The notes under the pieces: model-generated
What the model was told of the DNA's origin: nothing
The model's input: the letters and a program-made list of their open reading frames with translations, nothing else
Databases searched by the model: none
Position numbers and translations under genes: made by a program
Shown: one piece after another, positions 23,140 to 35,191 of the stretch
Numbering within the stretch: the first letter of the stretch is position 1
Layout of the letters: every line of letters starts with the position of its first letter
Assembly (NCBI GenBank): GCA_024811115.1
Contig: JAKOGH010000721.1
Location: 434,001 to 498,000, forward strand
Length of the DNA: 64,000 nucleotides
Reading direction: 5' to 3'
Source: Terana coerulea
Lineage: Eukaryota > Basidiomycota > Agaricomycetes > Polyporales > Phanerochaetaceae

Positions 23140-24429
23140 ATGCGTAGCCCCGTCATCGCCTTCGGTCTCTTCGCCGCTGCTGCAGTCAGCCCCATCGTCG
23201 GTGCCGCCCCGACGTCTCCCAACCTCCCTGGCAACGGCCTTGCCACCCACGGCGTCCCCAACGCCGCCGAAGCCGCTCCCCGTCCATGCGCCCATGGCGC
23301 GCGAGCTGCGCAACAAGCACAAGTCACACAAGCACGATGTCGAGCGCCGCGTCGATGACTTTTCGACAACCGGCGGTAACGCGTACTCTGGCGCAAGCGG
23401 TGATACCTCTGGCGGTTTTGTCAACAACGAGGCCGACGACGAGGATGACATGATCACGAACACGGGCCCCGGTACCAGTAAGTGTCGTCACGCTATTTGT
23501 TTCGCTTAGGCTAACCGTTCGGGGTCTTAGACGTCGGAGGTACTGCTGGTACGACTAACAGTGGTTCAGCCACCGGTGGGGACAGCAACGGCAGAGGCTC
23601 TGGTGGCAACGCCTACAGCGGTCATTCCGGGAACGCTAACGGTGGCACCGTCGCCAACTCGGGCACGAACAACATCATGAACACCGATTCCAGTATGTGC
23701 ACGTTACATTCGTTCTGCTCGTAGATCTAATGTATTTTGACATGTCCAGACGCGGCCGGTGACGGCAACGACTCTACCAGCGGTACGGCCACCGGAGGGG
23801 ATGCACGTGGTTCCCGCAACGTGCAGGTTGAGCGTCGTCAGATCGCCAACGCTATGGGCAACACCGGTGGTACTGCTGGTGACTCAACATCCGGTGATGC
23901 GGAAGGTGGTCACGGCGGACCCACTGGTGGTGGTGGTAACGCGTACTCCGGCTCTGTAGGCGACGGCAACGGTGGTGCCGTTTGCAACGGAGAGGACGTT
24001 CCTTGTGGGACCACAGGCGGCAACGGTGCTGGTAACACTGGTCCCGGAGGTGCTGGAGGTGCTGGTGGTGCTGGAGGTGCTGGAGGCGCTGGGAGCGCCG
24101 GAGGTCCTGCTGGCCCCGGTGGCCAGGGCGGCGCTGGTGCTCCGTCTGCTGGGGGTGCGGCTCCTTCCTCAGGTGGTGCTGCTGGTGGTGAGTTGCAATA
24201 GTCCTGCGCCGTCTACAGTCGCTGATCCGTGTTTATCAGCCCCCCTGCCCCCGCCTTCCGCACCACCGGAGGCGGTAACGCATTCTCTGGTGCCTCAGGA
24301 AACGATCGTGGAGGTAATGTCGTCAACTCTGCGGACGACGATGCGAACATTACGAACACGGGTGCCACAAACACGGCTGGTGCGGGGGGTGACTCAGCGA
24401 GCGGTAATGCGGATGGTGGTGACGCGTAA
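23140..24429 (+). CDS. Secreted Gly/Asn-rich repeat protein, copy 3 (frame breaks)
   Basis: Paralogue of copy 2 with the same signal peptide (MRSPVIAFGLFAAAAVSP) and His/Lys stretch (RNKHKSHKHDVERR) before DDFSTTGGNAYSGASGDTSGG. Introns again fall in S/T|N pairs at phase 1. Exon 2 (23531-23692) is 162 bases, the same as two exons of copy 2. Exon 3 carries another dibasic site (VERR) and a collagen-like Gly-Ala-Gly tract. The frame is lost at the C run 23278-23281, where one base must be removed or two added. It is lost again at the C run 24240-24245 after the last intron; one added base restores RTTGGGNAFSGASGNDRGG and an end at GNADGGDA. These may be base-call errors, or the copy may be decaying. 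Function unknown. Confidence 0.65.
24045..24180 (+). repeat. Collagen-like GGTGCTGGA coding repeat
   Basis: Imperfect tandem copies of a 9-12 base unit (GGAGGTGCTGGT) encode Gly-Gly-Ala triplets, passing into GPAGPGGQGGAGAP. It lies inside copy 3 only, so it is a local expansion. Such tracts change length easily. Confidence 0.7.
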
Positions 24430-24713
24430 GCCAGGACACGCTGTTGAGCGCGATGGCGATGTAGAACATACTATTATCAATCATTATGCGAAAGGTGGAC
24501 GCAATGCTCATGGTGTGATCGTGCCAACGTCGTGAGATTGTGCGCGGAAAGTGAAAATAATCTGCAATTGAGCATGCCGTTAAGAATGGTGCTACAGACC
24601 ATGATCCAAAGCTGCTATAGATACTGTCACAGGCGTAAAGCACGCACACGACAAAAGAGAGGATGCTACAGTCAACGGCTAACAAGCAGTATTCATATTA
24701 AGTATAGCATAGT

Positions 24714-26140
24714 TCAAGCGGGGCCCTGAGCGTCGCCGCCTTGCTGACCAGGTTGCTGACCGTAGTATCCTGCAAGATGACGGCTGTAAGCATTACGATG
24801 CAGGAACACCGCAGATTTCACTTACCGCCCCAATAATTCGAGTAGTAAGAGTTGGGATCTGCGCCTGCCCATTGACCTTGTGCGCCCTGTCCAGCAACGG
24901 CGCTGGGATCAGCACCACCAGCACCGGCACCGCCCATAGTCAGCGCGCCAGCAGCACCAGTGGGACTGGGCATACCAGGCGCCGCCGCTCCGGGCGCACC
25001 GCCGTAACCACCGAAACCGTACTGACCGTAGCCGGAGGGCTGAGGCATTCCGTACATAGGCTATCACGCAAACGTCAGCATATATGCGGCTAGAAAAGAG
25101 ATGATGAACCCACCATGTTGCCGTAGGGAGCAGTGGCGCTGGCTGGGCTCATCGAACCGGAAGTCAAGGCCCCGCCGTCAGCGCGATCCTTGCCCCAGCT
25201 GCATTTGATGGGCCGTCCGTGAACCATCTGGCCTTGCAGCTGGACGATGGCCATCGCGGCGTGCTCATGCGTGTCGAGCTTGACGAAGGCGAATCCGCGG
25301 TCGGACTGCATGCGGATCTCGGAGAGGTAGCCGATGGACTGGAAGAGGGGGATGAGGTCGGCCTGCGTGCAGTAGGGGACGAGGTTGCCGACGTAGACGG
25401 TGGAGTTGTACGCAGGCGTCTGCTGGACGACCGACTCGTAAGACAGGGGGCCGCCCTGGAAGTTGATGGGGGCAGGCGCACCGCCTCCGCCGCCTGGTGA
25501 GCGTTGCTGAGACGGCGCGGGCGCACCCTGGGTCTTTTGGTTGGCCCAGTTGACACGGATCGCGCGAGAGCCGAGCCATTCGCCGTTCATGGTAGCAATC
25601 GCCTGCTCCGCGTCCGTCTTGTCCCTGAACGCGAGGAAGCCGTAGCCGCGGGACTTGCCAGAGTTCATATCCCACATCACGCGAGCGTCTGAGAGGGTGC
25701 CGAAGGCACTGAACGCCTTGCCGAGGACCTCATCGCTGACTTCGGGGCTGAGATCGCCGACGAAAACGTGGTAGTGGTTGCTGGTGTCCTCCTTGTTTTG
25801 CTGGCCCTGGTACGCCCAGTTGACTCGGATCTCGGTGTCGAAGATCTTGCGACCGTTAAGCGTCTGGAGGGCCGTCTCGGCGGCGCGCATGTCCATGTAC
25901 TCGACGAAGCCGTAGTTAAGACCGCCGTGCTGGTAATTGCGGTCGGGAATAATTTTGACATGCTGGACCGGGCCAGCGACAGCGAAGATCTCCGTAAGCA
26001 TGTACTCCGTAACACGAGGACTCAAGTTGCCGACATAAAGATGGGCCCGCCGCTGGAAGATGAAGTAAATTTCATTAGGACCAGGCGCAGGGTATAGCGA
26101 TACGTACCGGGGCCTCAGAGTTTCCCATTGGGCTCATCAT
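24714..26140 (-). CDS. RNA-binding protein with three RRMs, Pub1/TIA-1-like
   Basis: A nuclear-cytoplasmic mRNA-binding protein of the Pub1/TIA-1 group, which binds U-rich and poly(A) RNA and takes part in mRNA stability and stress granules. After a short first exon (MMSPMGNSEAP), RRM1 has AHLYVGNLSPRVTEYMLTEI and NYGFVEYMDM. RRM2 has HYHVFVGDLSPEV and SRGYGFLAF. A Gly/Pro linker leads to RRM3 with STVYVGNLVPYCTQADLI and DRGFAFVKLD. The tail is rich in Gly, Tyr and Gln (SGYGQYGFGGYGGAPG; YYGQQPGQQGGDAQGPA), a prion-like composition common to this group. The final intron joins NYWGG to YYGQ, and the stop is TGA at 24714. A purine-rich tract lies just upstream. Confidence 0.9.
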
Positions 26141-26261
26141 GATGATAGATAGACAAGGAAACCGTTATGCCTAAACCGCGGCCAGTCAGTTTTCACGATC
26201 GGTGAAAGAGATGAGAAGACGATGCTCACCACAGAGAGGAAAAATATCAGAACAAAGTCCG

Positions 26262-26380
26262 ATATAATGGAACAGAGTATGAGACAGAGAGGAGAGATGA
26301 AGAGAGGAGAGAGAAGGAAACAGAGAGAGGAAAAAAAGACAGAGACGAGAGAACAGTCAGAGAGACAGCGGGCTCGTTAC
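26262..26380. repeat. Purine-rich GA tract
   Basis: About 120 bases on the plus strand are almost only G and A (GAGACAGAGAGGAGAGATGAAGAG and similar). Read from the minus strand it is a long CT tract 120-240 bases upstream of the RRM gene, so it may be the pyrimidine-rich promoter or leader of that gene. Confidence 0.55.
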
Positions 26381-26589
26381 GGTTCCTGGCAAGAAACGAC
26401 CGCCGCAGAAAGCGTCTGCACAGATTGCTCGGCAATCTCCGATGCAAGATTATCAAATCGAGCGCCCATATCTTTCTGCATCAGCCTCAGCGCCACGAAG
26501 CCATCGAAGAAGGCCGACAGAGGTCACGCGCATGTTTAAAGGAAAGGAAGCAGTAGTAGCAGAATTACACAGGAAAAATGCGTAGATAA

Positions 26590-27842
26590 CTATGTGCGAG
26601 TAGGTACATTCAAGAGCACGTTACCACCACTGCTGGGAATGTAGGTCACGTTGGGGTTGTTCGCCAGGGACTGAACAATCGCCTTGCTGGCCTCGATTTT
26701 GCGGAGCGCGACGAAGGCCTCGCCGGCCTTGTTCAAGGCCTGCGAAATTACCACAGCCGCTTCAGCCTCACCCTCAGCACGAATGACCGCAGCCTGACGT
26801 TCTTGCTCGGCCTGGAAAGAGATGTCAAATGTGTCAGGGCTGAAGGGAGTGTACCGGCCATACCTTTTCGACGATGAACTTCGCCCGCTCAGCATCTACC
26901 AGGGTCGTCGTCAGCAGGAATTCATGAAATCAGAAAGTAATGTATACGGACCCTGTTGAGCAATCTGCTTCGCTTCGACAGCCTGCAGCGGTTCTCAGAC
27001 AATCATCTATCTGCGTGTGAAGCTAGCTTACTTGAGTGAATTCCTGTGGGAACCACTGTCAGCACGACTCGTAGTGGTAGCTGATGGATATTACATACCT
27101 TCCCGAATGTCAGGTGCGTGATTGATACATCTTCCAATTTGAGATTGAACTCGCCAGCACGCTGAAGAAGGTCTTCACGAATTCTCGACGATACCTATGA
27201 CACATGACCTTAACTTTGTCGTCAGGGATAGGATGGCGTGTACACACCACTTCACGCTGCGTGATCAGCTCAGCAGCATCGAATTGGGCAACAATGCTCT
27301 TCAAGACTTCGTTTCCAATAGACGGCAAGATTCTCTCGTCATAATCCAAGCCCAAACTTTGGTAGATTTTGGGAAGATGTTCCACATCCGGTCGGGATAA
27401 CACACGCAAGGTAATGGATACCATCTGGAGGTCCTTGGAGCCAGTGGTAGTCGAGATATTCTAAAGAACGCTTAGTAGCAAGCAGGGGTATACTTCGCTT
27501 TACACTCACTCGGGGCTTGATGCGGCAGTCGTAGAGAATAGCCCGCTGCAGCCACGGGACGAGGAAGTGGGTACCTTCAGGTTTCGCCTGTCGTAACGTG
27601 TGGTCAAGCCGTGAGCATCCTTTGTGAGTAACTGCCAGCACGCACCTCGTCCTTTACACCCTGAAACCTATCGAACATGACGGCGCGGTACCCTCCGGGA
27701 ACATCGTAGATGCTGGCTTGGACAACTGCCGCAGCGACTGCCACAGGGACTGCGAGCACCAGATCGGTTGAGTGTTATTTAACTACAGCGGCGAGTAAGC
27801 AAACTCACCAACGAGACGATTCAGTGCCTGCTGCAAAGCCAT
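26590..27842 (-). CDS. PHB1: Prohibitin 1
   Basis: A subunit of the ring-shaped prohibitin complex of the mitochondrial inner membrane, which chaperones inner-membrane proteins and limits m-AAA protease turnover. The start [12 protein letters not shown] at 27842 supplies the short membrane anchor region. The SPFH domain follows over several exons: [60 protein letters not shown] and [13 protein letters not shown]. The C-terminal coiled coil has KQIAQQDAERAKF and [20 protein letters not shown], ending [12 protein letters not shown]. These blocks match Phb1 rather than Phb2. The length of about 270 residues is normal. Confidence 0.95.
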
Positions 27843-28066
27843 GATGTGTGCCGGTGGTGGTGGACGTCCTCAACTCAGGCGGGCGCCTAGGGGGCTCGGC
27901 CAGATGTTGCGCGTCACTCCACGTGCTTAGCCGTACTCTTCCCGCGTTCGCCATCCGAGTCGCTGTGATAAATTCAGGGAATATCTACGCAACCCCGAGT
28001 CCGAGTAGCGTTACAGCTGCGTGTGCAGGCGCGCAAGTTGTGGTAATACGAAGAGAAAGAGAATTG

Positions 28067-30508
28067 CTACGAGAGTATGAGGTTATCGCCCTTCTTGTCG
28101 CCCGGCCCAGGAGCCATCCTCGCCGAATGGCTACCAAATTGCATCGCGCGTTTCTTCCTACTACTCGCCTCTATAAGGCCAACCTTTCTTGCAGCCAAAC
28201 GTAGCAGCAGCTTCTCGCCCACGCCCGCATCTAGTCGAGGGTCGAGCTTTACATGGACCGGCAGTTGGGCCAAAAATGACACGACAGAAAGCGATAGAAA
28301 TGGATGCCTTGTCTCCTTCCCATGAGAAGATATCACTCGATCGTCGCGTCCCAGGTTCCTGGTGGGTATCCTGTCTATCTCGAGTTGAAGCTGATAAGAG
28401 CATTTAGCATGGGGAAATGGTTCCAATGATTATCACTATGGCTCACCTCATCTATGATCGCTTGCCAACCAGCAGCTTTATACGCAGTGCGGAACCTGCC
28501 GTAACCTCCCAAAAGCTCGTCAGATCCTAGGCCATTAAGCAGTACTCGGGCTGGACTGGTGTACGGTCTTGCTTCGGATGTCGGTGAGTCTCGAACCTGC
28601 CCGACTCCGCGTGCAGCAAAGTATAACGCAGCTGCCAAACTCTGCCATTCACCGTTAATATCGCATCCCGTTATCCGCGCGTTGCAAAGGGACTTACGAG
28701 ATCCATGACCGTTCTCCCCGGCCACATTAAGTTTTCAATAAGGCTCCGTGCACCTGCATATTCCTACTGAAGTTAGCATGCATGGCCATCCTTCCGTGAC
28801 AAGCACCTACCTCAAATGGCACATTAACCTCGACCTATAGCGCAGCTATGGATAAGTTTATGATTTCGGTGTATCTCCGCAGACCTACAAAATTCCATGT
28901 CCTTCCGGGACAGAGGGTCCGCAGCTCCTCCAGTTCCTGCAGCCCTGTAGCCCTATCCGGGACTTGATACGTGACATCGATGGTTGAGTAGTCTCTCGGC
29001 TCGCGTAATTTCTGCTTCCTCTCGCGCTTCGGTAGGCCGCCAATGTTTCCGTCTGCTTGAACAAGAATCTTCCGAGGGTTTTCAAATGCGACATTAAGGA
29101 GGTCGATTGCCTCTCCTGGATCTACATGCCTATACAGAATCATTAACTTCGCGCTAAGATGTGGCATTCGAAACTACGAACCTGTGAGCTAGGAAAGCGA
29201 GCATCGTAGAGTCAATGCCTCCACTAAACAGGACAGCAACCCTGGCTTTGCCTCGGTCCTCTCTTATTACATTAGGCTATTCCTATTTGCCGAGTTGTGT
29301 GGAGCTTACAATTTCTGGGGGATGTTGGACACTCGTAGCCGAACACTATCCTCGAGGTGGAAAATCAACTGGTCTGTTGCTGCCGCTAGCTCTTCTGATG
29401 GGTGGTCGATATCAGAAAGCAGCGGAGGATTCCGCCGGCATTGAGCGATTGACTTGGGAGAGATGTGCCTGCAGAGTAAGTTCAGCGTTGGCCTACCAAG
29501 TAATACCAGCGCGATGACTTACGAATGGTTGCGGCAGGCGTAGATCCACCCGCGGAAGCTCCTTTATGCACTGGTAGACGCCTTCGACTGGCTACAGGTC
29601 GACCCGTGAGAAGTGACGGGCAAAATTCTAATAGTGCAACACTCACATCGGCAGGAGAAAGTTCGTCAAGGTCTAGATAGTAAAGAGTAGCTGTCGGCAG
29701 TTCTTCTAACGAGTAAGTAGGCTGATCGCCTGCCGATACAGATGCCAGTACCAGACGAGGTTCTGCCGCTGTCGGCCGATGGATAAGAAGAGATCTTCGG
29801 CCTAGCGGGTCTCTCCCGTAGAATAATTTACGCATGCCTGCCTGCCTGGGTTGAGATGAAGCTGCGCAGCCACGACGTAATGTTTCTACTCACATGGTAG
29901 AATGTGATCGCATACCTGTGAGTTGACTGAAAATCAACCGCAGATTGAAAGCATAATTGTAACTCACGGGCCTCGATCCCACCGAGCAAGTTTCTAACTT
30001 CCTCGGGCGTTTGTGAGCCTCGCAGAACTGCAAATAGCTTTGCGCCGTCATTTTCTTGCGGAGAGACCTACCAAGGCTTTAGTCCACTGTGCTTGGATGG
30101 ATTATCCTAAGGATTACCTGCATCCCTTCGAAGATCTAGTAATCGTGATAAGTCAATCCCAGCATATGGTACAAAAATCGTGTAGATGCGAAAGCACCTC
30201 TCCGTTCCAGCAAAGGACGTTCCCTTGCTCGTCCCGGTGTGGCTGAGCAATATACGCATCACCACGTAGACGCAGCTCTGAGCCAAAGAATGTCAATTTG
30301 ACATCGTCGATAGCCTTGGACACCGTGTCTTGCGCATCAGGCCCTAGACACGTATAAGTCAGTTGCTCCAAAGCCAAAAAATGCATGGAAATTTCGCACC
30401 TCGCGCAGCATTTGCCACCTGTAGCTTCTGGAATATCTCATGCCATGAGTCTCCATCTTGCCATACAGTCTGAGCTGCATGCTCGAGACTGAAGAGGATG
30501 CCACACAT
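28067..30508 (-). CDS. Asparagine synthetase domain-containing protein, ASNSD1-like
   Basis: A two-domain protein: an N-terminal class II glutamine amidotransferase and a C-terminal asparagine-synthase fold. The start MCGILFSLEH at 30508 gives Cys2, the expected nucleophile. Next come ARGPDAQD, FFGSELRLRGD, RDEQGNVLCWNGE and FYGRDPLGRRSLL. The PP-loop VLFSGGIDSTML, which binds ATP in true synthetases, is at about 29195-29230. Later blocks include SPARVLLNGLGSDELLGGYG, RNLGRDDRVISSHGKETRHP and the C-terminal KKRAMQFGSHSARM. This pattern and order match ASNSD1 and yeast YML096W, whose activity is not well established, rather than the main Asn1/Asn2 enzymes. Many short exons; no break seen. Confidence 0.85.
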
Positions 30509-30933
30509 CGCGGCGGTCAAGAGTCAATTTGATCATTCACGAGTCTTCCCCTCCCAATTGCCCGATTTGCATCAAGCGCCAGCCAGCCTTGAAACTTTGA
30601 AAGTGCGCAAAGTATGTTATCGAGAGGGCATGTTATTCACAAAGTTCAATATGATCCCAGAGACTGGCCATGAGGAACTATACCTCCGAGTCTTAAGACG
30701 TCGTCTACGAACTTACCGTAGCACCCTGCATCACGATCGTTGTCCTTATTAGTACGTCCGCTCTCGCACCAGGCGTGGGGTTTCAGTCTTTGAATTCTCT
30801 ATGATGACTGGTACAGCGATATAGTAACATGTTGTCTTGACTTCTTTATACCTACACGTAATGAAATATTACCCTCTCCGGAGATAATGCTACAGTGTTT
30901 TCCTTGTATAGGACAAGTCTGTGTACCAGACGC

Positions 30934-32742
30934 TTAAGCGATGTACGTGCTGGCAGAGACGTTGCCTCCACGACCGGTCCAGTTGATGTCTGCAAGTGAC
31001 CAAGTAAGTGACGGCACAGACGAATGAGATGTTCAACTCACGGATGTCCTCGCCGGTCTTGAGCTTGGCGTTCTCCTTTCCGGGGAGAACACGGAAGGTG
31101 TGGGCGCCAAAGTAATCACGCTGCGCCTGGAGGATGTTGGCGGGGACGATCTCAGAGCGGTAACCGTCGAAGAAGGAGAGGGCGGTGGTGAAGGCGGGCA
31201 TGGGGACACCCCAGATGACGCCCTGGGCGACGACGCGCCTCCAGCCGGGCTGCGCCTTGTGGAGTGCCTTGTTGAAGAAGTCGTCGAAGAGAAGCGACTC
31301 GAGCTTGAGGTTCTTCTCGTACGCAGAGGTGATATCGCCGAGGAAGACGGATTTGATGATACAGCCGCCACGCCACATGCGGGCAATGCCAGCATAGTTC
31401 AGGTTCCAGCTCATCTCCTTCGCGGTCTCACGCATGAGCATGAAGCCCTGAGCGTATGAGATGATCTTGGAGGCATAAAGCGCTTGCTCGAGGTCATCGA
31501 CGAATTGCTGCTTGTCACCCTTGAAGGGCTCCTTCTGCGGGCCCGCAATAACCTTGCTTGCCCGGACACGCTCCTCCTTGAGGGCGGACAGGCAACGGGC
31601 AAAGACGGCCTCGCCGATGAGGGTGACTAAAGCGCGTGTATCACGTCATTAGCAAGATGCATTAATCCCGTGATTGTGCTGACATACCGGGCGTGCCAGC
31701 ATCGAGGGCGGCGACGGCGGTCCACTTTCCAGTGCCCTTCTGGCCAGCCTGATCGAGGATCTTGGTGACGAGGGGCTCACCGTCGTCATCCTTGAACTTG
31801 AGGATGTTGGCGGTGATGTCAATGAGGAAGGAGTCGAGCACACCCTTGTTCCACTTCAAGAAAATGTCGGCAATCTCGTCTTCGGAGATGCCGAGACCGC
31901 GCTTGAGAATGTCATATGCCTCAGCAATAAGCTGCATGTCACCGTACTCGATACCTGGTGTTACCGATGAGAATTAGACGCGTCGGTCTCACATGCGTGA
32001 GAACTTGCTTACCATTGTGAACCATCTTAACGTAGTGTCCGGCACCGTTCTCGCCGACCCAGTCGCAGCATGGCTCGCCGTTGACCTGAGCGGCAGTCTT
32101 CTGGAAGATCTCCTTGATAGCGGGCCAGGCAGCGGGCGAACCACCAGGCATCAACGAGGGGCCGTAGCGGGCACCCTCCTCGCCACCAGACACACCGGAT
32201 CCGACGAAGAGAAGACCCTTGGCCTCCAGCTCCTTGGTGCGGCGGATTGAGTCGGGGAAGTGCGAGTTACCACCGTCGATGATGATGTCACCCTTCTCGA
32301 GGTGCGGGACGAGCTGGTCAATGAATGCGTCGACGGCGGAGCCAGCCTTGACGAGGAGAATGATCTTGCGAGGCCTCTTGAGCTTTGCAACGAGCTCCTC
32401 GATTGAGTGAGCACCAACAACGTTGGTACCTGCGCGACGCTCATTCAATGGGGATTTTACAGAGACGCCTAGTAGGAATTATTACCCTTGGCCTCGTTTT
32501 GGAGGAAAGAGTCAACCTTGCTCGTGGTACGGTTGTAGGCAACAACGGTGAAGCCCTTGTCGTTCATGTTGAGGATCAGGTTTTGACCCTGCGTAAACGC
32601 GTTGAGCAGAGATTCTTGAGAAAGCGCAGTACAAGCCATCTTACCATGACGGCCAAGCCGATGAGGCCAATATCGCCACTGTGTATTGGTTTAGCATCGC
32701 GGCGAGCAGTGAGGACGATGCGACGTACACTGCGGTCGCCAT
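30934..32742 (-). CDS. GND1: 6-phosphogluconate dehydrogenase, decarboxylating
   Basis: Third enzyme of the oxidative pentose phosphate pathway: 6-phosphogluconate plus NADP gives ribulose 5-phosphate, CO2 and NADPH in the cytosol. A tiny first exon (MATAV) joins [20 protein letters not shown], the NADP-binding loop. Further blocks are [52 protein letters not shown] and the catalytic Lys-containing [20 protein letters not shown]. The helical C-terminal domain has [15 protein letters not shown] and [11 protein letters not shown], ending [16 protein letters not shown]. Length is about 490 residues, as usual. The pathway's preceding enzyme, 6-phosphogluconolactonase, lies at 42495. Confidence 0.95.
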
Positions 32743-33213
32743 TTGTGATGATATTCGATTGAGACGGGAGGAGGGGGACGTGGTGGTGGAGAGGAAAGAG
32801 TGCTGAGGATCTTTATTGCCGACATGGCTTGGTGGTGATGTCGATGAGATTACGGGGAGATTACAGAGCTTATCCCGGTCCGGCAAGGCAACGCCTGGGG
32901 ACCGCGGGAAACCCGTCCTCTTTCGTCACTTCACTCTCTCTCTCGACCCCGCCCTCACCGCCTTATACCTGTCCTTTCTCTCACAGCCCGACCGCCGTAC
33001 AATTTGAGCATGGTATACCGGGCTCCCGCATAGACGATGGCCGACTGAGCGGCATACTCAACTCGATTATCTTTGCACTTTGCCTCGTCCCCACCCTCAC
33101 CACGGCCGACGCGTCCGGGCGCGCGCACCCGGCGTCTCTGACATACCCTCCATCAAAGCTCAAGCGCCTTGCCCTTTAGATGACTCGGCCACAGTACCTC
33201 CTTGAACACAACC

Positions 33214-34955
33214 ATGTCATCCCTCGCCGGCCTCAGGTCACTTGTGTTGCGATCTAGGGCGACCGCGGGTGCAGCTGTCGCGAAAAATGTCAAATCCTCG
33301 CTCCGTGGGTTCACCCAGGCCCGGTTCAACTCGACCGTCGTGCGAGATCCAATGACCGGAGAGCTCACGTCTGTCCCTGACATTGAGGTACATTTCTCTC
33401 AGGGTTTGCGCTTGTCGTGGTATTTAGCAGCCTTGCCTTTCAGGTCTCCCGTCTGCAAATTACACGAAATGAGAACCCCAAGCCACCACCAGCCCCGTCC
33501 AACATAGTGTTCGGTCACCAATTTGTGCGCTACTGTCCATGCTGCTCCGCATTCTCCGTGCAATAACCGCAAGATGATTGCCAGACTGACCACATGCTGA
33601 GAATTCCTTGGTCTGAGTCCACCGGCTGGGGAGCTCCTCAAATCACGCCTTGTGAGTCATCCAATTCAGCGTGTACGAACTGTTTCCCACTAAGCTAAGG
33701 GACAACTCATAGATGGTCCTCTGGTTCTCGACCCCAGCGCAACAGTCTTCCACTATGCGCAGGAGTTGTTTGAAGGTTTAAAGGCCTACCGTGATGCGAA
33801 TGGCAAAATCACCATGTTCAGGCCAGACATGAACATGAAGCGGATGAATAACACTGCCAAGCGTATCGCTTTGCCGGTTCGTTGGTATATAAACATCATG
33901 CATATATGCTCATAATTTTCCAGACGTTCGACGGCGATGCTGTCATTGAGCTCATCAAGCAACTCATTCGTGTGGACAAGCACTTTATCCCGGACGTGGA
34001 AGGGTACAGCTTATATATCCGGCCTACTTTCAGTTTGTGAACATCAGCTCTGAACTCCCACCTGTCTCTGACCTCCATACCTTGTAGTTGGATGCCAACC
34101 TGCATTGGGTATCGCGCCGCCAAGCGAAGCCCTACTCTTTGTCATCTGCAGCCCCGTAGGACCGTACTACCCAGAAGGCTTTAAGCCCGTCGCACTATAT
34201 GGGACAACGGAGTACATTCGGGCGGCGCCAGGAGGTATTGGAGCTTATAAACTGGGTGCCAACTACGCACCCGGCGTATTGGTTCAGAAGGAAGCAGCAA
34301 AGAAGGGATACGTGCAAAACCTGTGGCTGCATGGTCCCGACCACCACATTACGGAGGTTCGCTCTTCACAAAGGTCTATTAGCCATATGATACTCACTAC
34401 GTATCGTTAGGTCGGAACTATGAACGCTTTCGTTGTACTCAAGCACGCCGACGGTGGTATGCTTTAGCTTCTGTTCAAATGCGTGCATTTTTGTTGACGT
34501 CGCTTCTTATCAGTAACTGAGCTCGTAACTCCTCCCCTGGACGGAATGATTCTTCCTGGTGTCACTCGCGACTCCGTGCTCACTCTTGCCCGCGACCACG
34601 CCTCCGGCAAGGCGCCTGTGAAGGATATGCCAACAGGCAAGCTCGTCGTAAGCGAGCGTCCCATCACCATAAAGGAGGTGAAGACGGCCGCCGAAAAGGG
34701 CCAGCTCGTCGAGTTCTTCGGCACAGGTACGTTCCCTCGCTACATGCGCCGCAGATCCGGGTAATGACGCGGCCTGCGTACGTAGGAACTGCGGCCATTA
34801 TCAGCCCTGTCGACCGCATCGGTTACCTCGGGGAGGATGTGCACATCCCAACCGAAGCTGACGGTATGGGTCCCGTCTCTCGTCCGATTTGGAAACAGCT
34901 TGTGGGTATTCAAACCGGAAAGATCTCGCACCCATGGAGCGTGGTGGTAGAATAG
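33214..34955 (+). CDS. Branched-chain amino acid aminotransferase, mitochondrial
   Basis: A PLP enzyme that transfers the amino group between leucine, isoleucine or valine and 2-oxoglutarate. The Met at 33214 opens an Arg/Ala-rich leader ([20 protein letters not shown]..) expected to direct it to mitochondria. Class IV transaminase blocks follow: [58 protein letters not shown] holding the PLP lysine, [19 protein letters not shown] and [20 protein letters not shown]. The C-terminus has [20 protein letters not shown]. About eight introns. Fungi usually have a mitochondrial and a cytosolic paralogue; the leader points to the former. Confidence 0.93.
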
Positions 34956-35191
34956 ACGCGTAAAACTGTGCAGTATTGTAGATTTTTCGTTGCTGCATTT
35001 ACTACATATATCTCGTAGATACCTGCTATGTAACATTTGCACAGCGCAGGGATTCTCAACCAGCCTTCTTGATATAGACTGATTCTGAGCTTCTGTCAGT
35101 GCAAGTGTATGCGCTCGCAGGAATCAGTTGAAGCGCTCCGGCCCGACATGCCGAAGTATGACATCGGTGGACAGACGCAAGTCTGTTTTGC

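Noticed and set aside
24040..24180. CRISPR-like or satellite repeat
   Set aside because: The short GGTGCTGGA units are coding and encode a collagen-like tract; there are no spacers.
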